Source of the DNA: an uncultured Alistipes sp.
GTDB lineage: Bacteria; Bacteroidota; Bacteroidia; Bacteroidales; Rikenellaceae
DNA: 64,000 nucleotides
Direction: 5' to 3'
NCBI RefSeq assembly: GCF_910580175.1
Contig: NZ_CAJTXD010000003.1
Location: 186,001-250,000, forward strand
Part shown: positions 18,269 through 26,065 of the stretch, in pieces
Position numbering within the stretch: position 1 is the first letter of the stretch
How the letters are laid out: the number at the start of each line of letters is the position of its first letter
Program-made: the position numbers and the translations under genes
The notes under the pieces: generated by a model
What the model was told of the DNA's origin: nothing
Database searches by the model: none
The model's input: the letters and a program-made list of their open reading frames with translations, nothing else

Positions 18269-18661
18269 ATGGATAGTGTTCGACTCGATAAATACTTGTG
18301 GGCCGTGCGGGTTTTCAAGACCCGCAGCGATGCGGCCGACGCCATCCGCAACAACAAGGTCACGGTCGACGGGGCTTATGCCAAGCCGTCGCGCGAAGTG
18401 AAGATCGGCGACCGCATCGAGGTGCGGCGTCAGCAGGTAACTTACTCTTATAAGGTGCTCGATCTGGTTTCGAGCCGCCAGCCTGCCAAGAACGTACCCG
18501 ATTACTGCCTCAACACCACGCCGCAGGAGGAGCTCGACAAGCTCAACGTGCCGCGCGAGACGATCTTCGTCTTCCGCGACCGCGGCACCGGACGCCCGAC
18601 CAAGAAAGAACGCCGCGACCTCGACCAACTGATGGACGGGATTTATTACGAAGAAGAGTAA
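18269..18661 (+). CDS. S4-domain RNA-binding protein, Hsp15/RqcP-like
   Basis: 130 residues starting 2 bp after ftsW. The S4 fold covers residues 4-60 (VRLDKYLWAVRVFKTRSDA, then KVTVDG and IGDRIEVRR). A basic tail ends in TKKERRDLDQLMDG, as in Bacteroidota Hsp15 homologues. Such proteins bind stalled 50S subunits carrying peptidyl-tRNA and help recycle them. Its tail position on the ftsW transcript is where murG would usually lie. The protein is complete. Confidence 0.88.
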   Translation: MDSVRLDKYLWAVRVFKTRSDAADAIRNNKVTVDGAYAKPSREVKIGDRIEVRRQQVTYSYKVLDLVSSRQPAKNVPDYCLNTTPQEELDKLNVPRETIFVFRDRGTGRPTKKERRDLDQLMDGIYYEEE

Positions 18662-18781
18662 CCGGAAGGCGGGCATATTTTACTTTCTGCCGCCCTATCT
18701 GCGTCCCGGCCCAGATTCTTGCTTCCATGCTCCGTTTTTGCCTTTGCTCTTATTCTGTCTCTGTTTCTATTTGGGTCTCTG

Positions 18782-18857
18782 GCTTCGCTGAAGATACTTC
18801 GCCTCGGCATAATCAAACCTTTGGTTTGGTTTTGTCCTCGCTTATTCGTATCTTTGC
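18782..18857 (+). repeat. Promoter-bearing palindromic repeat, copy upstream of the MATE gene
   Basis: The arms AAGATAC (18791) and GTATCTT (18848-18854) enclose a hairpin (AATCAAACC, loop TTT, GGTTTGGTT). The 3' half TCCTCGCTTATTCGTATCTTTGC is shared almost base for base with the two copies at 58173-58320, and the outer GCTTCGCTGAAGATACT part is shared too. The hairpin arms differ in sequence but stay complementary. Confidence 0.75.
18825..18856 (+). promoter_or_regulatory. Promoter inside the repeat, reading toward the MATE gene
   Basis: TTTG (18825-18828), 20 bp, TATCTTTG (18849-18856): a perfect Bacteroidota housekeeping promoter. The -33 box lies in the 3' arm of the repeat hairpin. Transcription would begin near 18863, leaving a leader of about 170 nt before the ATG at 19032. 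Confidence 0.75.
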
Positions 18858-18871
18858 ACTATAAATAGTTT

Positions 18872-18955
18872 GTTTTGTAATCCTCATCGGAGGGCTGCTA
18901 TAAGGCCGGATAAGATGACTGGGTAAAACCACGACGCTTATCCGGCCTTTTTTGT
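18872..18955 (+). ncRNA. Structured leader with terminator hairpin before the MATE gene (possible riboswitch or attenuator)
   Basis: An 11-bp perfect stem GGCCGGATAAG (18904-18914) / CTTATCCGGCC (18937-18947) is followed by six T (18948-18953), the form of an intrinsic terminator. It lies between the promoter and the exporter gene, so it must be bypassed for expression. Upstream is a small hairpin CCTC-ATCG-GAGG (18882-18893). GGCT just after it could pair with the GGCC that starts the terminator, a possible antiterminator. Guanidine-IV (mepA-motif) riboswitches control MATE genes this way, but I cannot confirm their conserved core here. A short independent RNA is the alternative. Confidence 0.5.
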
Positions 18956-19031
18956 GTTCGGAGCCGCCCGTCGTTCGACTCAAGTCCGGTTGTTTGCGTG
19001 GTCGGAATCGAATGATACGGATTTTTTATAA

Positions 19032-20396
19032 ATGGAAAATATTATGGAAAGAGACGCTTTGGATCTCGGGACGGAACATGTCGGCCGCCTGTTCCGCAAG
19101 TTTTTCGTTCCCACACTGCTGGGTATGCTCAGCATCTCGGCCGTCACGGTCGCCGACGGCATTTTTGTCGGCCATGGGGTCGGCAGCGACGGCATCGCCG
19201 CTATCAACATCTGCATTCCGCTGCTGATGCTCTTCACGGGCTTCGGACTGATGGTCGGAGCCGGCTGTTCGGTCGTTGCATCGATCCATCTCGCCCGGCA
19301 GCAGGTCAAGGCCGCACGCATCAACGTCACGCAGGCGTTTTTGTTCGTCACTCTTGTTACGCTGGTGTGTTCGGCCTTGATTCTTGGTTTCGTGCGTCCT
19401 GTTGCTGCGTGGCTCGGGTCGTCGGAGCATCTGTTGCCCATGGTCGTCGATTATCTGTGGGGTTTCGTTCCGGCATTGGTTCCTCAAATGTGGGTCGCCG
19501 TGGGGTTGTTCGTCGTGCGTCTGGACGGTGCACCTCGGCTGGCCATGTGGTGCAGCGTCGTTTCAGCATTGGTCAACGTCGTGCTCGACTGGTTCTTCGT
19601 CTTTCCGTTGGGATGGGACGTCTTCGGAGCGGCGCTCGCGTCGACCCTGGCCGTAGCCATAGGAGGCATAATCGTCGGGGTCTATCTTTTCCGTCGGGCT
19701 CGGACATTGCGGTTTTATCCTCTCAAAGCCAGCCGCAAAAGCCTGCGTCTTACCTTGCGTAACATTGGTTACCAGTGCCGCATCGGGGCGTCGGCCATGT
19801 TGGGCGAGGCAACGATGGCTGTGTTGATGTTTACCGGCAATCTGGTCTTCATGCACTACTTGGGCGACGACGGTGTGGGGGCGTTCGGCATAGCCTGCTA
19901 CTATGCGCCGTTCGTTTTCATGATAGGCAATGCCGTGGCCCAGTCGGCCCAGCCGATCGTCAGTTTCAACTTCGGAGCCGCCCGTCTTGACCGGGTTGCC
20001 GCGGTACAGCGTGTCGCCCTTGCCACGGCTGTTTTTTGCGGCGGGGCGGTCGCGCTGGCTTTCGTGGGGTGTCCGCAGCTGCTGGTCGGGTTGTTTCTGC
20101 CGTTGGAGACGGTGGCGGCCCGGCTCGCCGTTGAGGGGTTTCCGCTCTTCGCCGCCGGATTCGTCTGCTTCGTCGTCAACCTCGCGGTCATCGGTTATTA
20201 CCAGAGTCTCGAACGGGTGCGTCCGGCAACGTTTTTCGCTCTTTTGCGTGGATTCTTCTTCCTTGTTCCCGCTTTCGTCTTGCTACCCCGTCTGTGCGGT
20301 ACGCCCGGCATCTGGTTGGCTATGCCGCTTTCCGAAATGCTGACGTTCTTGGCGATCGGTGCCTATTATTGGCTGTGCCGGCGGCGGACTCGTTGA
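19032..20396 (+). CDS. MATE-family multidrug/cation exporter, MepA-like
   Basis: 454 residues with about twelve membrane spans in two similar halves, typical of the MATE family (MOP superfamily). The N-terminus RLFRKFFVPTLLGMLSISAVTVADGIFVGHGVG and the middle IGNAVAQSAQPIVSFNFGA region are MepA-like. MATE pumps expel cationic drugs or metabolites using a Na+ or H+ gradient. The substrate cannot be told from sequence. The gene stands alone: it has its own promoter and leader upstream and a strong terminator right after its stop. Confidence 0.9.
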   Translation: MENIMERDALDLGTEHVGRLFRKFFVPTLLGMLSISAVTVADGIFVGHGVGSDGIAAINICIPLLMLFTGFGLMVGAGCSVVASIHLARQQVKAARINVTQAFLFVTLVTLVCSALILGFVRPVAAWLGSSEHLLPMVVDYLWGFVPALVPQMWVAVGLFVVRLDGAPRLAMWCSVVSALVNVVLDWFFVFPLGWDVFGAALASTLAVAIGGIIVGVYLFRRARTLRFYPLKASRKSLRLTLRNIGYQCRIGASAMLGEATMAVLMFTGNLVFMHYLGDDGVGAFGIACYYAPFVFMIGNAVAQSAQPIVSFNFGAARLDRVAAVQRVALATAVFCGGAVALAFVGCPQLLVGLFLPLETVAARLAVEGFPLFAAGFVCFVVNLAVIGYYQSLERVRPATFFALLRGFFFLVPAFVLLPRLCGTPGIWLAMPLSEMLTFLAIGAYYWLCRRRTR

Positions 20397-20400
20397 TGCA

Positions 20401-20432
20401 AAAAGCGATTGTGTAGATACACAATCGCTTTT
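20401..20432. terminator. Bidirectional terminator between the MATE gene and pth
   Basis: AAAAGCGATTGTGT, loop AGAT, ACACAATCGCTTTT: a 14-bp perfect stem with A-tract and T-tract ends. It lies between the convergent stops of the exporter (20394-20396) and pth (20463). Confidence 0.9.
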
Positions 20433-20462
20433 TTCTTCGATGATTCAGTGTTTCTCGTTCTT

Positions 20463-21026
20463 TTATTTCTTGTTGAAGAAGTTCATCGTCCGTTCGACGC
20501 CCACCGTGGCGAACGAGAGGAGCGCATCGCCAAAGATTTTCAGCCGCTCGGGCAGCGCCTCGCGCTCTTCGGCCGTCCATTCGCCCAGCACGTAGTCGAC
20601 CTGATGGCCGCGCGGGAAGTCGCCGCCCACGCCGAAGCGCATTCGTGCGAAATCTTCGGTGCCCAGCAGCTCGGCGATGTTTTTCAGCCCGTTGTGGCCG
20701 CCGGCGCTTCCCCGCTGACGGATGCGCAGCGCGCCGAACGGCAGGGCGATGTCGTCGGATACGACCAGCAGGTTCTCGCGCGGAATCTTCTCCGCGTCGA
20801 GCCAGTAGCGCACCGCCTTGCCCGAGAGGTTCATGTAGGTCGAGGGTTTCAGCAGCACCAGGGTGCGGCCCTTGTGCCGGATTTCAGCCACGTCGCCGTA
20901 GCGGGCGGTGGTAAAAAGCGCGTTGGACGCCCCGGCCAGGGCGTCCAACACTTTGAATCCGATGTTGTGGCGGGTCTCGGCGTATTCGGCGCCGATGTTG
21001 CCCAGCCCAACGATGAGGTATTTCAT
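20463..21026 (-). CDS. pth: Peptidyl-tRNA hydrolase
   Basis: 187 residues. The start MKYLIVGLGNIG gives the conserved Asn10, and the catalytic histidine is His20 (ETRHNIGF). The substrate-binding blocks SDDIALPFG and GSAGGHNGLKNI are intact. Pth frees tRNA from peptidyl-tRNA that drops off ribosomes. The gene follows the L25 gene by 13 bp, a common pairing in many bacteria. Confidence 0.96.
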   Translation of the reverse strand: MKYLIVGLGNIGAEYAETRHNIGFKVLDALAGASNALFTTARYGDVAEIRHKGRTLVLLKPSTYMNLSGKAVRYWLDAEKIPRENLLVVSDDIALPFGALRIRQRGSAGGHNGLKNIAELLGTEDFARMRFGVGGDFPRGHQVDYVLGEWTAEEREALPERLKIFGDALLSFATVGVERTMNFFNKK

Positions 21027-21039
21027 GCCGCGTCAGCGA

Positions 21040-21615
21040 TTATTTGCCTTCGGCAGCGGCGGCACCGCGCGAAGCACGGGTTACGCGCACGGCGCAGACG
21101 GCCGTCGTGGCGGGGGTCACGAACTTGATGTTCTCCATCTTCAGGTCGCCCACGAAGATGGTCTTGCCGACGCCCAGCGGCGTGACGTCCACTACGATCT
21201 CGTCGGGCAGGTTCTCCACCAGAGCGCTCACGGTCAGCTTGCGGGCCGAGAGGGCCAGCTTACCACCGACCTTCACGCCTTCGGCGTTACCGGTCAGACG
21301 CACCGGAATGGCGATCGACACGGGCTTGCCTGCAGCGATGCGGTAGAAGTCGAGGTGCAGAATCTCCTCGCGCACGGGGTGGAACTGCGCTTCGCGAAGC
21401 ACGGCCTTCTCGGTCTTGCCGTCGAAGTCGAACTCTACGATGTAGGAGTTGGGGGTGTAGATCAGGGGTTTGATCTCGCGGGGATCGACCGAGAACGATA
21501 CGGTCTCGCCGTTACCGCACAATACGCAGGGAACGAGTCCCTCGCGACGCACTGCCTTGGCGGCTTTCTTGCCGAAGTCTGCGCGCTTGGTCGCTTTTAC
21601 AGCAATGGTTTTCAT
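21040..21615 (-). CDS. rplY: 50S ribosomal protein L25/general stress protein Ctc
   Basis: I chose the ATG at 21615 (MKTIAVKATKR), giving 191 residues, over one 27 bp upstream with no family support. The N-terminal half is the 5S-rRNA-binding L25 domain, with QFHPVREEILHLDFY its hallmark. The C-terminal half is the TL5/Ctc beta domain (ENLPDEIVVDVTPLGVGKTI). It ends in an Ala/Glu-rich tail. It binds 5S rRNA on the large subunit. It is the first gene of a two-gene operon with pth. Confidence 0.95.
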   Translation of the reverse strand: MKTIAVKATKRADFGKKAAKAVRREGLVPCVLCGNGETVSFSVDPREIKPLIYTPNSYIVEFDFDGKTEKAVLREAQFHPVREEILHLDFYRIAAGKPVSIAIPVRLTGNAEGVKVGGKLALSARKLTVSALVENLPDEIVVDVTPLGVGKTIFVGDLKMENIKFVTPATTAVCAVRVTRASRGAAAAEGK

Positions 21616-21700
21616 GATGTTTTTGTTTTTTGTTATTGCCACCGGCGGTTCTCAATACGGTCTCGCGGGCCGCATCCCATTTCCGCCTGTTTTCGGGGGA

Positions 21701-21732
21701 CAAAGATAGGAAGAAAAAGTCGACAATTCAAA
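21701..21732 (-). promoter_or_regulatory. Promoter of the L25-pth operon
   Basis: On the minus strand TTTG (21732-21729), 20 bp, then TATCTTTG (21708-21701). Transcription should begin near 21694, about 80 bp before the ATG at 21615. Confidence 0.75.
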
Positions 21733-21847
21733 AAATCGCCGTTCGAAAATTTCGGGTGCTGCAAAGTGCGGAGCTTCGAAACCGGTTTCTGCAAATTCCT
21801 GGTCTTCGGGCGACAGCGATTGCGGGATGCGGCGGCATGATCGGGAA

Positions 21848-22252
21848 TCAGGGTTTCTCGAACAGCTCCCATCCCCTTTCTACTTCGCGCCGGTCGGCCG
21901 GGATGCCGTTTTCCACCCGTGAGATGGCTGCGGCGATAGGCTCCATGGTTTTGCGGTCGAGGGTGTCGAGGGGTTCGTCGGGTGCGATGCCCGTGCTCCG
22001 AGCCACGGCTCGGATGTAGGCGTCGGTGCGGTTTTCCGTGGGCGGCGCCCAGCGGGCGATCATCTCCGCAAGGGTGCGCAGGTTGTGGCGGGTGCGGTAG
22101 GTGTGCAGCAGCATGAAGATCGCCCGGTAGCCCCAGGCCAGCGATTCGAATTGTTTGAATGCCGGGTCGCGCGACGGACGCACCTCGCCCTTGTAGCGGC
22201 TTTTGGATTGCCGGATGTTGCCGGGATTGCAGTTTTTTAAGCCTCGGGACAT
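21848..22252 (-). CDS. Phage structural protein P5-like / lysozyme-like protein
   Basis: 134 residues from ATG 22252 (MSRGLKNCNPGNIR). The motif LKNCNPGNIR and the later WAPPTENRTDAYIRAVA segment match the phage structural protein P5-like family. I recall these as small putative peptidoglycan-degrading proteins in Bacteroidota prophages. A role in lysis or cell-wall penetration is inferred. It is the last gene of the phage module in its direction of transcription. No holin was seen next to it. Confidence 0.75.
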   Translation of the reverse strand: MSRGLKNCNPGNIRQSKSRYKGEVRPSRDPAFKQFESLAWGYRAIFMLLHTYRTRHNLRTLAEMIARWAPPTENRTDAYIRAVARSTGIAPDEPLDTLDRKTMEPIAAAISRVENGIPADRREVERGWELFEKP

Positions 22253-22286
22253 TTTAAGAATGTGTTTTTGCAAAATTCGTAAAACC

Positions 22287-22302
22287 AGGAGCGCAGGCTC
22301 CT
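22287..22302 (-). terminator. Hairpin at the end of the DUF6712-like gene
   Basis: AGGAGC, loop GCAG, GCTCCT overlaps the stop codon at 22301-22303. Reading on the minus strand it is followed by GGTTTTACG, a short T-run. It is a weak terminator or an mRNA-processing hairpin. Confidence 0.4.
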
Positions 22303-22774
22303 ACGATTTCAAGACGATGCCGCTTTCGATCGTACAGCGCGCGGTCGGGTCGTCGTCGGGGTCGTAGTCCGGGAAGTCGGCGCGATGGGTGCGCAGATAC
22401 TCTGTCGCCCGGCGCAGCAGCGTGCGGGCTTCCTGCAACAGCCGGCGGTGCTGCTGCCGGAGGGCGTCGTCGTTCGCCGGTTGGCCGTAGGAGGAGCGGG
22501 GCGCCGCCGTGCCCGTGCGGTCGGTGCGGATGTCCAGCCGGGGTTGCACCAGCGTGCGGGTAAAGAGCGCCACGGGTGCCGCCAGATAGTCGGCGCAGAA
22601 TTCCGCATCGGCGCCGGCGAGCAGCTGCCCGTAGAGTTTGCGTCCGATGGCCGGGACGATCCAGCGTTCTTCGGCAGCGGCGATGTCGGCCGGCGCAATG
22701 GTCTGGGGCGGGAGCATCTCGCTGTCGCCGAAAGCTGTTTTCAGCACTTGCAGAGGGGTAATGAGGGTTTCCAT
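22301..22774 (-). CDS. DUF6712-like phage head-tail connector
   Basis: 157 residues from ATG 22774 (METLITPLQVLKTAFGD). It is mostly helical and acidic, ending in TARCTIESGIVLKS. The layout, a short N-terminal segment, a helical core and an Arg-rich stretch, resembles DUF6712 proteins next to portal/capsid genes in Bacteroidota prophages. These are thought to act as head-tail connectors. The assignment rests mainly on context. The start overlaps the portal stop by one base (TAATG), so the two are translationally coupled. Confidence 0.6.
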   Translation of the reverse strand: METLITPLQVLKTAFGDSEMLPPQTIAPADIAAAEERWIVPAIGRKLYGQLLAGADAEFCADYLAAPVALFTRTLVQPRLDIRTDRTGTAAPRSSYGQPANDDALRQQHRRLLQEARTLLRRATEYLRTHRADFPDYDPDDDPTARCTIESGIVLKS

Positions 22775-24000
22775 TATTCGATGCTTCGGATGTTGTACTT
22801 CGTGATTTCCGACAGGAAGGCCTGCTGGCGTTCGTCCTCGGGGTCGTAATCCAGTCCGTCGGCCTTGCGGGCTTCCCACACCTTCATGTAGATCGGTTTC
22901 GAGCGCGTCGGGGGGCGGTTGACGATCTCCAGCGACGAGGTGTCGAGACCCAGCGTCGAAGCGATCGTCTCGCGGATGGGTTCCATCAGCTCGGCCTGTT
23001 CGCCCAGAATCACGGTGTTGAGCGCGATTTCATATTCGTGGAGGATGCGTTCGGCGTTGAAGCCGCTCGCGTAGTCCAGACCGCTCAACGTGCGGAACCA
23101 TGAGTGGGCCACCACGATGTCGCCTACGGCCTGTTCGTGCAGCGCCTGCCAGTCGCCCTCGTTCTGCGAGTTGATCGGAATGAAGCGCGAGTTGTCCTTG
23201 TCGCCTTCGCTTCCCTCGCGGATCACGAACATGACCTGCCCCGGGTTGCCGGCGAACTTCTCCTCTGCCAGCCGCATCACGCGTTCGGCTTCGGCTTCGT
23301 TGTCCACGGCCGAGTCCAGCAGCAGCACGCCCGAGAGCTGGAACGAGTTGTCCAGGCGCGAGATGTTCCAGCGGTCGGTCTTGTAGGCGATAGCCGAGAC
23401 GCCGAACCCCGCGATGTAGGGCGGCACGCCGTAGTGGCTGAACATCGGTTCGTAGTCCTTGTAGTGGATCAGCGCGCGCAGCGTGCCGTCGGGCTGTTCC
23501 TCGAAAAGCGGGTAGAGCGGCAGCGACTGCGCCTCGGAGGGGTTGAACGACGTCCAGTCGTGGTGCAGCAGGATATGGTGTTCGTCGCGGGCTACGCGGC
23601 AGCGCGAGGCGTCCTGATGATAGAGGGCCAGGAACGAGTGCCGCGCGTCGGTTACCACTTCCAGAAAGGCGTTGCCGAAGAGCGCTTTGTCGTAGGCCAG
23701 TTTGTTGAGCACCTGCCGCAGGCTCTCGCCCAGCGGGTTGACCCGTTCGATCAGGCTTTTCAGCCGTGGCAGATTTTCGTCGCAGATCACTCCTTTGCCC
23801 GAGATGTAGTCGGCTTTGTCGTTGATGATGCGGCGGTGGGTCGTCGAGCGGCGGGCCATCAGCGCCAGGGCGTAGGGCAGCAGGTTGTCGTCGCCCCAGC
23901 GCCAGAATTTATCGCTCTGCACCGTTCCTGTGCCCAGAGTCATGTAGGGTTCCGTGCGCGCTGTGACGCCCACGGCGGTTTTGCGTGTTGGGTTGTCCAT
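22774..24000 (-). CDS. Phage portal protein
   Basis: 408 residues. The N-terminal region has the segment FWRWGDDNLLPYALALMARRSTTHRRIINDKADYISGKG split over residues 32-70. The middle carries KLAYDKALFGNAFLEVV and the C-terminal third LNTVILGEQAEL and helical wing residues, typical of HK97-type portals. Twelve copies form the ring at one capsid vertex through which DNA passes. It is complete, with no frameshift, and sits between the capsid and connector genes. A strong hairpin lies just upstream (24028-24061). Confidence 0.8.
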   Translation of the reverse strand: MDNPTRKTAVGVTARTEPYMTLGTGTVQSDKFWRWGDDNLLPYALALMARRSTTHRRIINDKADYISGKGVICDENLPRLKSLIERVNPLGESLRQVLNKLAYDKALFGNAFLEVVTDARHSFLALYHQDASRCRVARDEHHILLHHDWTSFNPSEAQSLPLYPLFEEQPDGTLRALIHYKDYEPMFSHYGVPPYIAGFGVSAIAYKTDRWNISRLDNSFQLSGVLLLDSAVDNEAEAERVMRLAEEKFAGNPGQVMFVIREGSEGDKDNSRFIPINSQNEGDWQALHEQAVGDIVVAHSWFRTLSGLDYASGFNAERILHEYEIALNTVILGEQAELMEPIRETIASTLGLDTSSLEIVNRPPTRSKPIYMKVWEARKADGLDYDPEDERQQAFLSEITKYNIRSIE

Positions 24001-24027
24001 GTTTTTTCTTTTTTCGGGTGCGGAACA

Positions 24028-24061
24028 TGTCCGCGGAAGTCGCCGGCAACTTCCGCGGACA
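24028..24061. other. Strong hairpin between capsid and portal genes
   Basis: TGTCCGCGGAAGT (24028-24040), an 8-nt loop, and ACTTCCGCGGACA (24049-24061): a 13-bp perfect GC-rich stem starting 10 bp after the capsid stop. On the minus strand it has no T-run after it, so it looks more like an mRNA stabiliser or processing site that sets capsid level than a full terminator. Confidence 0.6.
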
Positions 24062-24070
24062 GCGTTCGGT

Positions 24071-25048
24071 CTATTCGCAGTAGGCGTATGCGAGCAGGCT
24101 CTCGTCGAGGATATCGCATCCCGCCATGAAGAGGGCGCGCTGGCGGTTCTCCATCTCGTCGGGGTTGTACCACATGCGCACTTCGTTGCCAGGGAAGTCG
24201 GACGTGTTGACGGCCAGCACCAGGTTGCGGCGGTCGGTCAGCAGGCAGAACGATTTGTGGTGCGAAGTGTTCGCCAGGTAGTTGCCCAGGCGGACGTCGA
24301 TTACCGGGATGCCGTGGTAGGAGAGGCTCTGGCGGCCGTTTACCGTGTCGGTGTAGGCCGCGTCGACGCCTTTCGAGTCGAGATACTTTTCGTAGAGGAA
24401 GTAGAGATCCGAGGTCACGAAGAACGCCAGCTGCCCTTCGGCCTTCATGTCTTGCAGACGGGTGTCGGCGTTTTTCCACAGCGCATCGAAGATTTCGATG
24501 ATCTTCGCCGGGTCGTTCACGTCGCTCGCCTGATAGGGCAGTGCGTAGAACGGTTCGGCGATCAGGCAGTCGTTGATCGTCTTGAGGAAGCCGTTGAAGG
24601 TGTTGTAACCCGTGGTTGCCGAGGTGTCGCCCACCCACATCGTGGCACGGATGCTTTCGGCCACAGCTTGGCGGAAGAGCGCCGTTTCGGCCTGTTCGAG
24701 TTCGGTGCCCGTCAGGTCGTCCATGTTGACGTCGGCCCGGGCTGCGATCTTTTCGTAGACCAGCGAGAAGTAGTCGGCAGCGGCGAATCCCAGCTCGGCC
24801 TTCACGCGGTTCAGGGCGATGGTCTTCTGGTATTTTTTCGCAACCTGGCCTCCGCTCCAGCCTTTGGCCGTGTGTTTCTGGAGGATGTCGCGCTGACCGT
24901 CCCACAGCTGCACGGTCGTGGGCACGGGCATGTTGTAGAGTACCCTCACGCCCAGTTCCTGGGCCGACGGGCCGGTAAGCAGCGGGCGGAAGAAGATGGT
25001 GTCGAGTTCGGCACCGACATACTGTTTTGCATTTTCCAACAAACTCAT
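24071..25048 (-). CDS. Putative phage major capsid protein
   Basis: 325 residues starting MSLLENAKQYVGAELDTIFF. The protein is of mixed alpha/beta composition. The segment SYHGIPVIDVRLGNYLAN is followed by a C-terminal NEVRMWYNPDEMENRQRALF region. A helical stretch with ETALFRQAVAESIRA lies in the middle. Length, composition and place between the ClpP-type protease and the portal support a HK97-fold major capsid protein. I recognise it by context and family resemblance rather than one catalytic motif. Hairpins flank the gene on both sides, as expected for a heavily translated shell protein. Confidence 0.7.
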   Translation of the reverse strand: MSLLENAKQYVGAELDTIFFRPLLTGPSAQELGVRVLYNMPVPTTVQLWDGQRDILQKHTAKGWSGGQVAKKYQKTIALNRVKAELGFAAADYFSLVYEKIAARADVNMDDLTGTELEQAETALFRQAVAESIRATMWVGDTSATTGYNTFNGFLKTINDCLIAEPFYALPYQASDVNDPAKIIEIFDALWKNADTRLQDMKAEGQLAFFVTSDLYFLYEKYLDSKGVDAAYTDTVNGRQSLSYHGIPVIDVRLGNYLANTSHHKSFCLLTDRRNLVLAVNTSDFPGNEVRMWYNPDEMENRQRALFMAGCDILDESLLAYAYCE

Positions 25049-25106
25049 AGTGTAAAGGATTAAAGTGTGAAATGATGGATGATAAAGGGGTTTTGGTCTC
25101 TTCGGG

Positions 25107-25132
25107 GCGGATTTTGCGGCTGCAAAGTCCGC
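25107..25132. other. Hairpin between the protease and capsid genes
   Basis: GCGGATTTTGC (25107-25117), loop GGCT, GCAAAGTCCGC (25122-25132): an 11-bp stem with one G-T pair, placed just after the protease stop. It lacks a T-run on the minus strand. Confidence 0.5.
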
Positions 25133-25135
25133 GGT

Positions 25136-26029
25136 TTATTTCCTGAATTGTCGCGCATCTGCCGCATAGGCGCGTTGGTTGGCCGTGCGGATCGTTTCGT
25201 TGCACGAAGGGTCTTCGCAGGGGCGCGTGGTCGTCGGCGCGGCATGTCGGAAAGCTTCGTCGGATGCTATGGACGAGGTTTGGCGGGATTCCGGTTCGTC
25301 GTCGAAATGAAGGACGTTGCGGTCGTCGAGCAGTTCGTCGGAGGGGCCTTTCCCGCGGTGCAGACCCAGGGCGGCAAGAAGCCGCGCCCAGCCGCGGGCA
25401 TCGTTGCGCGGGTGTGCGGAGGAGGTCTCCGTTGTCGTGCCGCCTGCGTCGATGATCGTGTCGGCCAGGCCTGCCGCCAAGGTTTCTTCCGGCGAGAGCC
25501 AGCGTCCGTTGCCGTTGTTTTCGGCCATCAATGTTTCGAATTCTTCGGCTGTTCGGCCCGAGCGGGCGGCATAGATTTCGGCCAGCCGGCGGTCGGTGTG
25601 GCGCAGCAGGTCGATCTTGCCGCTCAGTTCGGCCGCGTTGCCCTCCGTGGCGCAGATCGACGTGTGGATCAAGTAGAGGGCGTTCGCCGAGATTTCGCGG
25701 CATCCGTCGCTCGCCGCCTGGGCGATGATCGTGGCGGCCGAGGCCGTATAGCCGTAGCAGCGGGTGGTAATGCGGCCCGAGAGCTGGCGCAGGGCGTCGT
25801 GGATGAGCAGGGCGTCGTTCACGTCGCCGCCCGTCGAGCGGATGTTGACCACCACTTCCGGGGCGTCGATTTCGCCGATGCGCCGTACGGCGTCGCGAAA
25901 TTTTTCGTAGGTGGCGATGCGTTGTTCCGGTTGGTCGAACTGCCATTCTTCGGGCACGCCGATCGTTCCTTCGATGTCGATGTGGCACACGCCGGCGTTG
26001 TTGTTGATTCGGATGGATTGCATAGTCAA
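25136..26029 (-). CDS. ClpP/S14-type phage prohead protease
   Basis: 297 residues from ATG 26029 (a second Met two codons later is equally possible). The ClpP fold fills residues 10-195. NIRSTGGDVNDALLIHDAL is the oligomer/oxyanion block, the catalytic Ser is in GYTASAATIIAQA, and the catalytic His is in ALYLIHTS. Capsid-linked ClpP-like enzymes cut scaffold and capsid during head maturation. The last 100 residues are polar and Arg/Thr/Glu-rich, possibly a fused scaffold. The adjacent capsid gene supports the head role. Confidence 0.85.
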   Translation of the reverse strand: MTMQSIRINNNAGVCHIDIEGTIGVPEEWQFDQPEQRIATYEKFRDAVRRIGEIDAPEVVVNIRSTGGDVNDALLIHDALRQLSGRITTRCYGYTASAATIIAQAASDGCREISANALYLIHTSICATEGNAAELSGKIDLLRHTDRRLAEIYAARSGRTAEEFETLMAENNGNGRWLSPEETLAAGLADTIIDAGGTTTETSSAHPRNDARGWARLLAALGLHRGKGPSDELLDDRNVLHFDDEPESRQTSSIASDEAFRHAAPTTTRPCEDPSCNETIRTANQRAYAADARQFRK

Positions 26030-26065
26030 AAAAATGATGGGTGTTTTTCGATGAATGTCGGGTGT

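Noticed and set aside
18662..19031. tRNA or tmRNA gene in the gap before the MATE gene
   Set aside because: No cloverleaf, no CCA-type end and no T-loop; the structure present is a promoter repeat and a terminator hairpin.
21733..21847. Possible weak 18-bp periodicity upstream of the L25 promoter
   Set aside because: TTCG-type motifs recur but at 12, 18 and 24 bp; the match to the murE-mraY consensus is too poor.
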